Notes: generated by a model from the letters alone, not told the origin. 30,000 bases of DNA from Mesostigma viride (GCA_009746045.1 RPFO01000418.1:2011670-2041669), one strand, 5' to 3'. Positions 19,229 through 29,632 are shown, counted from the first letter of the stretch. Made by a program: numbers and translations.

Positions 19229-22200
19229 CTAGTCCTGCGGCTGCAGCGGGAACATGTCCCCATAATCCACCAAAAACTCGTCCCCCTTGCGCACCTCACG
19301 GAGCGTGACCACCCGCACCCTCAACTCGCCCGTGACCTCGTCATGCTTGACCTCAAACTTTACGTTCGGCCGGCCCCGCACAAAGACCCCCCGGTAGTCA
19401 TTCATGAACCGCAGCTCATTCCCCCATCGCAAAGCGTCCACTTGGACAGGCCCAAACTCCTCGCCCGCGCCCGTCTGATCCGCATGAATCTCAAACACGT
19501 ACTCATTCGCCCTCGACCGACCCGTCGTGACCACACCCACATAGTCCCCCACCCACATCCCCTGCCTCTCAAACCGCTTGGACGCGAACACGCCAAACAC
19601 CCGGGGCTTGGCCTCTGTCCTTAGCTTGGCGATGTACACCGGATGGTCCTCTGACAGCTCCCGAATCTCCACCCCCTCCAACGGCCTCACCAGCGTGAGC
19701 CGCCGCCGCAGGTCCTCCGCTTCCCCGCCGGCGCCGTACCGATTGCACGGGGTATACCCAACCCCCTGCAGCCCCTTAGGCCAGCTGGGCGGCTTGTTCC
19801 GTTCTCGATGGGTTACCTCCGCCGCCCTGCCCCCCGGTAGCACCCGCTGATGCGCCTCATCCCCACTACCCCCACCCTCCTCATCCCCGCGCCCGTCGTA
19901 ACAATTATACCCGTTGCCCCTCCACCTCGCGGCCCCCATCCCCCCCCGGCCACCCCCAGGGTCCATCGCCCCCGCCTCGCTGCACGTCGGCGTGGCTAAT
20001 TCAAGCGTCCGCTGCCGCCGCCGCGCACTGATCCCTGGCTCCTCGTGATCCTCGCACCGCACCTCCCCCCGCCGATCCAGCTCCGAGATCCTGAACGCGA
20101 TGCACTCGGCGTGAAGCGCGAGCCCGCACTCCACGCATCCGTACATGGCGTCGTTCTCGCATTCCGACGCCAGCCGCCGGCATATACACAACCGTTCTTC
20201 CTCCCTCCCCTTTCCAGTAAGGACAGCATCGGCATCCGCGCGCCCACCCCCGGAGGGGTTCCGCCGAGGGGCCCTGGGCGGGGGGGCCGAGAAGCCATCA
20301 TCGTCCATGTCATCCCCACCGTCAGCAGTACCCCCCGCACGGCCACCTCTTGGCAACGCCCCCCTCGGTCCCGGGGAGGATTGAAGGGATGCCGACCGCT
20401 GCGGTATCCCCTGGCTCACATCGCCGTTGTGCGATGCCGCAGGGGTGGCGGACGTCGACCCCGCGCCCGCCCGCCCCCGCTTCTCATCCAGCTCCCTCGC
20501 CCGCCGCTCCCTCTCCGCCCTCCTCCTCGCGTCCGCGGCGATGGCCTGGCGCTGCCTCTGCAGCTCCTCCGTTTGCCGCTTGAGCTCCGCGGTCGCTCTC
20601 CGCGCCGCGATGGCCGCGAGCGTGATTTTGGCCGGGACCTTCTTGGGTGTCCCCTTGGTCCCCTTGCCGCCCTTGCTCGACTGTTTTCGCGCGCTCACCC
20701 CCCTTCGTGACAGAGGCGATTCGTCGTCGTCCTCCTCCTCCTCAGAGGAATCCGAGGACAACTGCCTGCGCCCGCCGCCCGAGATGGACCCAGTCCGCCT
20801 CTTCTTGCTCTTGTGACGGGAAGAACGAGAGCCCACGCGGCCTCCGGGGGATGCCGACCGCGGCCGTCGGCTCCCTCCAGGCGCTCCTCCAGTGCGCCCG
20901 GAGGCCCCGTGCCCCGTCCGCCCCGTGGCCCGCCCGTGCCGCGTGTCCCGCGCGTCCTCTATCCAAGCCGACGCTCGGATCGCGCGCTTGATCTCCTCAG
21001 ACAGCTGCCCCGCCCCTGTGCGAGGGTGCGCCGCCTCCCACCTGTCGGCCAGCGCGACCAGGGCGCCCCATGGCCCCGTGGTGGAGGACATGGCGCTGGG
21101 TGGGCGGGGCAGCGTGGCTGCTGCGGCCACCCAGACGGGGTCCCCCTTGCCCAGCGATGAGACGGCGGCGGCGACCGCATCGCGCCAGTAGCCGTAGGGG
21201 AGCCCGAAGCGATGCTTCCCGTCCGCCGAGGCCACCTCGCCGAGTCGGAACTCGACCCACTCCTCTCGCACCCGCCCCCCATCCTCCGAGTCTTGATTTG
21301 CCTCTCTTGACTGGATCGACCTGGCCCCGCCGCGGGGATTCCCTTGCCGGCCCTCCTCATTGTCATCATCGTCATGGTGGTTGTGGGCCAAGCCCGCCCC
21401 CCCCCGCCACGCCTCGATCTTCCTCCTCACCTCAGGCCACCCCTTCTGGCTCACGAACCAGCGCCGGAATTGCGAGGCCGCCTCGGGGTCCTCCTCGGGG
21501 CACTCCATCGGCTCGTCGCAGTTGTTGAACCGGTCCCACGTGTTCATGCTGCACACGAAGTCCTCGTCCTCGGCGAACTCCACGCTCGCCGGGTAGAAGC
21601 GCCACTTGAAGCAGTCGACGCACTGGACCAGGTTCCCATGCCCCGTCGCCTCCTCCATCCGCCGCAGCTGCTGCGTGCGCTGGTATAACTCCTCGGCCTT
21701 GCGCGCAGCCTCCTGCTGCAGCTTGGTGGTCCCGTACGCCAGCAGCTGGGTTCTGTCGACGTCGACGACGTAGTTCTCGATCGCGATGCGAACGCGGTCG
21801 ATCAGGGTCTTGTACGGGGCGTCCCCGAGATAGGCCTGCTTGTTGTGGACCACCGACAGGTGGCTCTCGTCCACGACAGCGACGATCCCGACACCGAGCG
21901 GGACCTTACTCGCGTGCAGTCCGATTCTCTCGTACGCACGGATGAGCCGGCCACGGTTATACAGCAGCGTGCCGTACTCCACGTCGGACAGTGTGTACTC
22001 TGGCGTCGATCCCTCGTCCGGACCCCCCCCCTCCTCGCCATCATCCCCCCCGTCGCCACGCTTTGCGTTCAGACCCAGCGTGACCTCGGCGGTGACCTCC
22101 GACCCCGGGCCCGCGGGGCGGAACTTGAACGGCCGGTGGTCGGCATGCAAGTACTTGGCGGCCGCGTTCTCGGCCACCAGGTTCATCTGGTCTACCACGA

Positions 22201-23202
22201 TCCCTCGGATGTAGATGTCCATGTCGTTGCGCAGGTAAAGCAGCTCGCAGTAGCGCCGAAGGCTGTGGTCCAAAGGGAGCGGCGGCTCCCGCTGACTATG
22301 CGTCTGGGAGAGCGAGACCCCGCCGAGGAGCCGGATGTCTTCTGGATCCGTCGCAAAGTCCAGCTCCGGAAACGCCCTCAGGTTAGAGCTGCAGGGACGG
22401 CTGACATCGTACATGAGTACCGCGGTCCCGCTCCCAGACTCCTTCCAGCTGCCCCGGACCAGGTTGTCAAGGATGAAGTCTTTCAAGTGCTCTTCTTGGT
22501 CAAACGGGGAGTACTGGAGGATGAAGTTGAGGTTCTCCTGGTAGTCGTCGCAGACGGGCACGAGCAGCTCCTCTCGTAGGTATCCCTCGTCCAGGGTGAC
22601 GCGCGCCAGTATCTCCTCGCGGACGCGCCCCGCCATGCCCGCCGCGATCACCCTGCGGCCGCTCTTGTGGCTCCGGTTCTTGTCGGTGCTGCCACGGTCG
22701 GTGTCGATATTGCTCTTGTTCTTGTCACTGCCGTTGCCGTTATGATGGTCATCATGGCGGTCCGTGTTCCCATTCACGGGAATGGAATGATCGGACCCCA
22801 TCCCCCCGATCCCCGTGGGCGCGTTGGTGCCCACAGAAGCAGCAGCATCCACAATTACCCCCGAAATGCCGTCGCCATCCGTGGCCACCCCCACCCCCAC
22901 CGGCACAACATCTCCCACAGCAGACGTGTCCGCGGGTACCCCCACCCCCACGGGCACAATAGCCCCCATGGGGGCAGCGTCAGCGACCACTCCCATGGGT
23001 CCCCCCTCGCCCTCCGCCAGCTCCAGCTTGACCCGCGCGACCTTGTCCACGCGCCAGCTGGCGAGAGGGATGCGCACGATGGGTATGCCCAGCTCTGTGT
23101 GCATCGTCTGGGAGAGGAGCGCGCAGGTGACCTGGCTGCCGTCCCACGTCACCACGAGCACGTCGCGTGAGATGCGCAGCGCGCCGGACTTGGCGCCGTT
23201 GC
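19229..23202 (-). CDS. MORC gene 3' exon (ATPase rest, CW, PHD-like, SET-like)
   Basis: 3,974 nt uninterrupted after acceptor ccccacag, which directly abuts the C/T-rich array (minus strand). Ends TAG at 19231-19229. High GC with strong GC3 bias. The large single exon contrasts with the tiny DRC9-like exons. Confidence 0.85.
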
Positions 23203-24520
23203 CTGTGGGGAGGGGGGAGGGGGGAGGGGGAGGGGGAGGGGGAGGGGGAGGGGGAGGGGGGAGGGGGGAGGGGGAGGGGGAGGGGGGGAGGGGGGAGGGG
23301 GGAGGGGGAGGGGGAGGGGGGAGGGGGAGGGGGGAGGGGGAGGGGGGGGAGGGGGGGGGAGGGGGAGGGGAGGGGGGAGGGGAGGGGGAGGGGGAGGGGA
23401 GGGGAGGGGGGAGGGGGAGGGGGGAGGGGGAGGGGGAGGGGGGAGGGGGAGGGAGGGAGGGAGGGAGGGAGGAGGGAGGGAGGGAGGGAGGGAGGGAGGA
23501 GGGAGGAGGGAGGGAGGGAGGGAGGGAGGGAGGAGGGAGGGAGGGAGGGAGGGAGGGAGGGAGGGAGGGAGGGAGGGAGGGAGGGAGGGAGGGAGGAGGG
23601 AGGGAGGGAGGGAGGGAGGGAGGAGGGAGGAGGGGGAGGGAGGGAGGAGGGAGGGAGGGAGGAGGGAGGAGGGAGGGAGGGAGGGAGGGAGGGAGGGAGG
23701 GAGGAGGGAGGAGGGAGGAGGGAGGAGGGAGGAGGGAGGAGGGAGGAGGGAGGAGGGAGGAGGGAGGAGGGAGGAGGGAGGAGGGAGGAGGGAGGAGGGA
23801 GGAGGGAGGAGGGAGGAGGGAGGAGGGAGGAGGGAGGAGGGAGGAGGGAGGAGGGAGGAGGGAGGAGGGAGGAGGGAGGAGGGAGGAGGGAGGAGGGAGG
23901 AGGGAGGAGGGAGGAGAGAGGAGGGAGGAGGGAGGAGGCAGGAGGGAGGAGGGAGGAGGGAGGAGGAGGGAGGAGGGAGGAAGGAGGAGGGAGGAGGGAC
24001 GTGGGAAAAGGACACAGAGCAGGTTGTGAGATGCCTGGTGGGGGGGTGGGGGGGCGGGGGGGGGGGGGACATAGGAGAGGTGGTATGAAATGTGGGACGG
24101 TGAAAGAGGGGTGCATGACAGGTGCTATTCCGCCTGCACTCAGTAACACACCGTACTGCCCCACCTGCTTTGCGTCCTTGTTACAGTGGCCCAAGGAGAG
24201 ATATGATACATGCCACTTGGTTGCGTCTTATCATTTTAGGCATGACCGACACGCGTCACGCACCATACTGCCCAATCTGGGATGCGTCCTTGTTACAGTG
24301 ACCAAAGGAGAGCATTAGGTGAACGCGGTCAGAATCCATCCCGCTCCCCGTGTCGACGACAGAAATAACCATGTGGTCCCCGATGGCATCGTAGTTGACG
24401 TCGGCGCGCTGCGGCGCGCCAGGTGTCGCCGCGCCGGCGCACGAGTCCTTTGCGTTGTCGAGCAGCTCCGCAAACGCTCCCAGCACCCACGTGTGCGAGG
24501 TGGTGTTGGTGTGCAGGTAG
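19229..24520 (-). CDS. MORC-type GHKL ATPase fused to CW finger, PHD-like finger and SET-like domain (5' end not found)
   Basis: Two exons: 24520-24264 and 23202-19229, joined across a 1,061-nt GT-AG intron; the junction codon gives [13 protein letters not shown]. Exon 1 holds the ATPase N-box ([11 protein letters not shown]) and the VVDTGSGMD and [15 protein letters not shown] motifs, as in MORC proteins (SHTW before them is a MORC signature). Exon 2, numbered from the GTG codon at 23161, has the second ATPase subdomain to about 470 ([30 protein letters not shown]), a CW zinc finger 510-556 (C514, C517, W520, C537, C548), a basic disordered middle with an acidic run near 806-814 and a coil 850-897, a PHD-like finger 991-1040 (C992, C994, C1009, C1012, H1017, C1020, C1036, H1039) and a SET-like domain about 1172-1306 ([33 protein letters not shown]). 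MORC ATPases clamp and compact DNA; CW and PHD fingers usually read methylated histone H3. SET domains methylate lysine, but the usual NHS motif is NDY here, so activity is uncertain. Confidence 0.85.
23205..24000 (-). repeat. About 800-bp G/A-rich (plus strand) array inside the MORC intron
   Basis: Nearly pure purine on the plus strand. Zones run GGGGGA at 23205-23450, GGGA/GGA mixes at 23450-23700 and then a regular GGGAGGA array to about 23990. On the transcribed sense strand it is pure C/T and runs straight into the acceptor at 23203. Frames through it are spurious Gly-Arg-Glu or Pro-Ser-Leu proteins. Such a tract can form G-quadruplexes or triplexes. Confidence 0.95.
24152..24209 (-). 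pseudogene. Downstream copy of the 3' edge of the MORC ATPase exon
   Basis: Reads [15 protein letters not shown] then gtgtgt donor, against [15 protein letters not shown] then gtgcgt in the true exon; homology extends to a CTCTCCTT before it. Donor distance is 112 bases. Substitutions within it are mostly conservative. No clear acceptor precedes it. Confidence 0.75.
24264..24520 (-). CDS. MORC gene exon with ATPase motifs I-II
   Basis: 257 nt between acceptor ccccgcag (minus strand) and donor gtgcgt. It begins one base into a codon (phase 2 in from the missing exon) and starts with [11 protein letters not shown]. Ends after TAT-G, completing a Gly with the next exon. The preceding exon with the start codon was not recognised. 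Confidence 0.85.
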
Positions 24521-24594
24521 CTGCGGGGTTGTGTGGGATGAAATGAGGGTGGTGGGGTTGGCATGGTCATGCACAGCTGGGCCGTGCTTTTTAT

Positions 24595-24655
24595 TGTGGG
24601 GCAGCACACATCTGAGCAAGGTGGTGATGGTGTGCAAGTAGCTGCGGGGTTTGTT
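24595..24655 (-). pseudogene. Upstream copy of the acceptor and 5' edge of the MORC ATPase exon
   Basis: Minus strand reads aaccccgcag then CTACTTGCACACCATCACCA, against aaccccgcag then CTACCTGCACACCAACACCA at the true site. It then diverges and loses SHTW. The acceptor is intact. Distance between acceptors is 121 bases. Confidence 0.75.
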
Positions 24656-24660
24656 GACAA

Positions 24661-25737
24661 GACTGATAGAAAATGGCGATAATTAACGGAGTGCTTGTTC
24701 TGCCCCGCGGCATTAAAATGAAGACACCATTATAGTTTCAGCCTTCTGGCAAAACGCAGTCAAGACCAGAACATCCAACACAAGCAATTAACAGAACGAG
24801 CACGTCCGGAAAATAACAAATGCCACCCCGGTGATAAAAGCGGCGATGCCGAGAAAGCACCAATCCAAACACTTGGCTGGGAGATGGCCTTAGTGGAATG
24901 GAGATACAGCAACAGGTTCTCGCCCCGGATGAACGTACCTCGGATGAATGGTAGCTGTGCGCGTGCGCTCGATACTTTCCACAGCCGAGGTGCCCATAGC
25001 TGCTGTACGATACAGGCTCCCGCCGGCAGGCACTTGGGGAAATGCAAAACTCATTTCCGGAGCCAATTTTGGACGAAGCACACACAAGTGTTGTAGGAAT
25101 AACCCCCAATCTATGTCTTTCCTAGCAGATCATCATGGCAGATTAGATGGACAACGCCTTGGATAACCACGTAGTCGAGAAAGCGATCATGGTCCATCTC
25201 CTCTCAATTATCCCCATGCATATGAGTGGGCCCAGGACGTGAAACCGCTAGGAAGGGACCGCTCGGCCTCATTCGCGTCCTCCACAGGACGAATTATCCG
25301 AGCGTCACAGGTTCCATGCCGCAATTAATTGTAGGATGAACCAATGGCATCAACAATCGGTTTTATGTTCGAGTGCAAATTTCATGAAGCTTCACGCAGG
25401 TTTTGGCGTTCTTCTTCTTCTTCTTCTCTTCTCTTCTTCTTCTTCTTCTCTTTCGTTGTTGTTGTTGGGCGTAAATGGTTTTTGGGGTTAAGTACTCAAG
25501 TACAGTTTGGGTGGTTCCGCTTACAGCTGGGGTTAAGTACTCAAGTACAGTCATTCACGCCGTCGACTTTGAGGGGTCAACCCAACTTCAGGCGTGAAAC
25601 CAACTTAAGGCGTGAATGACTCTACTAAATTTTACTAATTTGAACTAAAGAAAAGAAATACATACTATTCTGAACTTTAAGGGGACGGTACGGCGCGAAT
25701 ATTTTGTCGCCGAAGATTTCGCGGTACTGGTCCGTAC
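24661..25737. other. No gene recognised; short repeats
   Basis: Region 5' of the recognised MORC exons, where its first exon and promoter might lie. It has a CTT-rich run (25410-25455), a direct repeat of GGGGTTAAGTACTCAAGTAC (about 25486 and 25530) and an inverted repeat AGTCATTCACGCC / GGCGTGAATGACT (25549-25561, 25609-25621). No start exon could be chosen. Confidence 0.5.
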
Positions 25738-26031
25738 GTGAAAAAGTGGCACACGGTACATGGTGCAAGCACGGTGCGCGCACCCCTAGCTGAACTTGGC
25801 CATGGCGATGGCGTTCATGCGAAATATACCAAATTAGCCTACGGAATGCAGAAACAGTGCGACGATGTGAAAGAAGATCAGTTGTTCATATGGTTTTATC
25901 GCGCAATGTATACGGTTTGCAGCATCGATGAATTTATTCATGCCCATCGCCGGTGGGGTCTACTCCGAAATTTTGGTCGCGAGGTAATTAATAGAGTGCA
26001 TGCTCGCGGCAGCGATGGTCAAGTTTTGTAG
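25738..26031 (+). CDS. Unidentified open frame (about 97 codons), possible exon or gene relic
   Basis: The frame has protein-like composition with little codon bias: AKYTKLAYGMQKQCDDVKED, then FIWFYRAMYTVCSIDEFIHA and HRRWGLLRNFGREVINRV. After the stop the same frame stays open for about 44 further codons. I do not recognise a domain. Nearby acceptor or donor sites are not decisive. It could be an exon of an unknown gene or part of a decayed mobile element. Confidence 0.25.
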   Translation: MKKWHTVHGASTVRAPLAELGHGDGVHAKYTKLAYGMQKQCDDVKEDQLFIWFYRAMYTVCSIDEFIHAHRRWGLLRNFGREVINRVHARGSDGQVL

Positions 26032-26039
26032 GCTACAAT

Positions 26040-27520
26040 CAGCGTTAAGGAGGCGTTTATATTGGGACTAAATAAACTTGGAAGAAATGGTGGGTTATCG
26101 TCAAGATTTTTGCCATCAACGACGATACTGTGTTTAGGCTCGCGGGATGCGCGTCGGACTCTTGCATAAAAATGGGTGCCTTTTTGTGCACCTGGGCGAA
26201 CGGCGCTGCTGTTATGGTAAGATCCTGTCCTCAACGTCGTCTTTTCATAGTTTCAAGGTTGTTAACTCGACCCTTTTGCCTTCTTTCGGGCCAGATGCCG
26301 CCAGATTGTTTGCTATTGCTTGCTGCTGCATCGCCAGATTCCTAGCAAGGTTTGATGAATGCGTCAGCGTTGCGTGGCTCAGAGGTGTCAAGACGCGAGC
26401 CATGACAGTTTGTTAAGTTGTGATACGCATGAAATGATTTCTTTGAGGCATCTTTACTCAATAATACACGTTGACATGGATTTTTTAGCAGCGGCTTTAC
26501 TCAGTGCTGAAAGGCTGACGAGCTGGAGGCTGTTTATGAGAATGCTCTTGCTTCAATGTCCATTTTCCCAGTAAAAGTCCTAAATTTAGGACCAAGTGGA
26601 ATTAAAATATATATATGCAAACATTAAAATTTGACCCTGGCATTCGTGCCCATGACAGATAACACACTTTTTTAGTTTCTATCAAAAACCTGGGGTCAAA
26701 TAATTACATTTAGTGCATGAATGGGCCCTGCCACCTGCCAGACCTCAAAGCGCGAATTTGGCCAAAATGTGGGTTTTAGGACCAATAGGACCAATTAGTG
26801 TCAACGCATTACCATGCTATCCACACGGTCCCTTGAGCATCTTACAAGCGCTAGGGGACCCTACGAGGCCTTGGGATGGCGGGGCAGCGTATAACAAGGC
26901 CATACCCTGCTGTGGCTGCCTCTATATATACGCGTGCTTAACGGTGTCACAGATGGTGCAGGTAATGCAATATACGGTTGCATGGTTGCTGAGGTTGCCC
27001 GGCTTGAACATGGCCCACCCCTTGCGGTAAACTTTCTCTAAGCATATGCCAAACCTTCTTTGACATCACGGACATGCTGGCCACCACCCAGCGATGAAAA
27101 AACAATGCATTTGCATTGCAACTAACACATGAATGCAGCCAAATCAAGTTACAAAACAACGTTGTGCTAACATGCAACGCTTTGTGAGCGAATTCAGGGT
27201 GCATGTAACACGTAAACCATACTGTATATACTGTCTGAGAACACCCTGAACGACTGCAGGCCATAGGACCATGGTTTATAACTAACACATGAGTAAAACT
27301 GCTCTTACGCATGTGTGTTTTAGCTGCAGCGGAAGACGAAGATAGAGACGTAAAAAATTGTATGACGTAAACCAACTAGGTGTGACAGTTATGTGCACAG
27401 AGAGCGTCCCCTCTTTTTAGGCATAGCTGGCTGACTCAAAACACCACGACAGCGTTGCCAGTTACACTCATGATCTAGGACACCCCGGCACGTACCTGCT
27501 ACTTACGTCGCCTCATTCCA
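26040..27520. other. No gene recognised
   Basis: Mixed-composition sequence. It contains a perfect 16-base palindrome GTCCTAAATTTAGGAC at 26577-26592 and AT-rich stretches. Open frames here are short and lack recognisable features. Confidence 0.5.
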
Positions 27521-27877
27521 GATGGTTGCAAAAAAGTCGCTGAAATCCGCAGCAAGGTCAGCTTTCCGAGAGCTGAGCGCACCAAAGCTGGCCAACCGGT
27601 TCGAACATGATATAAACCACGCTTGTGCTGCGTTCTAGGTCCAAGAAATACCGAAAGTGAAGACCTATAAGGTGCGCTCGCTGCCCAGCCTGAACGTCCC
27701 TAAAACATGGTACGTCGACAATGGAAATCGGGCAAGAATATCACGGCCCAGGCGAGCGCTCCCAGGTCAAATACTCCGTTTATTAACTCCAGACTATCAA
27801 AATCGTCCACAAAATTTTCCTGGCTTGATTCGCACCACCATTGCTAATACACTAACATGTTTGTGCTTATATGGCAG

Positions 27878-28222
27878 GGTCCCCTTGTCCCATCGCAACC
27901 CACTGGCAAACTTGCGCGCGCCGGGCACCGGCGCGGCGCGACCCGGACCTATGTGACACAACTGCTTGAAGATGCAGGGCTTCTGGGACTATCCGTACTC
28001 CGCGCCCGCATGATTGACAAGGAGAAATGGGCTGCCATCTGCGATAAGCACCTCCCCGAGGGGTATGCTCCTGTTTTCTCCCCACGGGCCCCGCGGCCCG
28101 TTGCTAGCCAGGGTAGAAGTCCGCAGGTGGAGGTTATTGGTCCTGAGGATAGCCGCTACACTACCGCCTCGTCTGCCATTACAGTAGAGGACAGCTCGGA
28201 TGAGGATTACATCCCCATCTAG
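27878..28222 (+). CDS. Putative terminal exon of an unidentified gene
   Basis: Begins after a good acceptor (cttatatggcag). 114 codons to TAG. It contains TYVTQLLEDAGLLGLSVLRA and KEKWAAICDKHLPEGY, likely helical, then a Pro/Arg/Ser linker and an acidic end VEDSSDEDYIPI. The acidic SSDEDY end resembles casein-kinase-type or SUMO-interacting sequence; that is only a likeness. Upstream, 27523 ATG and the stretches 27643-27675 and 27657-27771 could be earlier exons, but I could not join them in a consistent phase. Family unknown. Confidence 0.4.
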   Translation, partial: GPLVPSQPTGKLARAGHRRGATRTYVTQLLEDAGLLGLSVLRARMIDKEKWAAICDKHLPEGYAPVFSPRAPRPVASQGRSPQVEVIGPEDSRYTTASSAITVEDSSDEDYIPI

Positions 28223-28978
28223 TGCTTAACGGTTGGGGGACGATGCAGACGATATTTGTTTAAACTTTTGTGTAATTATTTTTCTAATGAGATTAGCATA
28301 GTACTCCGTGGCATGCCTTTGCGCATGACACGCAAGTACTTACTTATGTTTGTGCCAAAATCGACCCTCCGCGAGCAGGCGATCTGCGACCCATTTGTGT
28401 TGTGCCGCTGTGCTACAGCGCTACACATAAAAACTTGTGCAGAAAATATTCACAGCCTTTAATTAAGCATAACTAACAACCTTTCGTTTTTGCTACTGGG
28501 CGCCCGAAATGATAAACGCACGTGAAAACGCCGGCCACGATTGTCAGGTCGCCATATCCACCTCACTTCATTCCCGCACCCACTTTTTCGCTCCACAATC
28601 GCTTATATTTTTGGTCGAGGTACCTACTTTCCCGCCATTATACCCGGTACCCGGGTACGGAATCCGGGTACCATGTGCCGGTACCACGGGTCGGGTACAT
28701 CATGCCGGGTACGGTCCACATGGGGTACGGTCCATGCATATATAGTGCATGACCCCCCCCCCCCCGGTACCTTGGTTATAGTGACCACTAGGACGATTTA
28801 GGACAAAGTCCTAAATTTAGGACCGTGGGAATGCTAACATCAAAGGAGGTTTGCATTGGTGTTTCTAAGGGACATATTGCATGGGTGGCACAGCAATTAG
28901 GTAGCGGCATTGTTCTATGAAAGCATCTCCCACTGCATTTTGGGAGGCCCAAGGATATTAATTAATTAAATAATTAGA
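28223..28978. other. No gene; GGGTAC-rich cluster and second 16-bp palindrome
   Basis: 28618-28770 has about ten GGTACC/GGGTAC-type motifs in both orientations. GTCCTAAATTTAGGAC recurs at 28808-28823. The rest is unassigned. Confidence 0.6.
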
Positions 28979-29025
28979 CTCGTGCTCCCGTTGGGGAGTC
29001 ACGGAGCATTAACCCTGATGAATGG
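28979..29025 (+). repeat. Short copy of the GTGCTCCCGTTGGGGAGTC repeat
   Basis: CGTGCTCCCGTTGGGGAGTC followed by ACGGAGCA matches the start of the 29214 repeat and is likewise preceded by TTAATTAATTAA. It ends after AACCCTG. Confidence 0.75.
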
Positions 29026-29199
29026 ATGGATGGGTGCAAACAGTCCTATCGGTCTAATCTATCTACAACATCTATCTACAACAACATCATAATCATATCC
29101 CAAGGATATGGATGAGACAATATGCTACCAAGGCAAGGTAACCATGGTAAGAAGCCCTGGCAAGCACAATGGATGATAAGGATGCTTTTTCTATGGACC

Positions 29200-29430
29200 G
29201 TTAATTAATTAAACACGTGCTCCCGTTGGGGAGTCACGGAGCACTGAAGTGCTTGTAATCCCTGTGTGTGCACTACAGGAGAAAGGGCAGAGACCCCGGC
29301 CCAGTCCCCTTCATGCCAAAGGCATGCCACAGCTGCAATCGATCGGGCGCGGCTAGCTAAAAAAAAAAAGGACAGGCTAACGATCCGGCAAACTGTGGGT
29401 GCAATAAGACCCATGTAAGCGGGGCATAAC
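29200..29430 (+). repeat. Dispersed hairpin-headed repeat preceded by TTAATTAATTAA
   Basis: Homologous to 11186-11415 over its length. Starts with GTGCTCCCGTTGGGGAGTC and GGAGCAC, whose ends can pair. Contains a poly-A run at 29360. Confidence 0.75.
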
Positions 29431-29632
29431 AAGTATAGCGTGGGCAAGTAATCTGACCATAGCACGGGCGTAGCATGGCTGGGCTATGACTAGGCTAAGG
29501 CTATGGCTGGTTGTGTACCGTGCGTTGGCGGCACGTGACTAGGGATGTTGGCACAGCTAGGCGAACATTCTAGGCATGGCTGCCTTAGCGGCAGTGACTC
29601 CAATGGTTACCATTGCTAGGGCTATTGCTATT

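Noticed and set aside
20045-21700. Plus-strand frames opposite the MORC exon
   Set aside because: High GC keeps antisense frames open. The minus-strand frame has clear domains.
22815-24318. Long Gly/Arg/Glu-rich and Pro/Ser/Leu-rich frames of 300-400 codons
   Set aside because: Produced by the G/A array in the MORC intron. They overlap the true MORC exon in wrong frames.
27580-27610. tRNA-like GGTTCGAAC box
   Set aside because: No matching A box or foldable cloverleaf around it.
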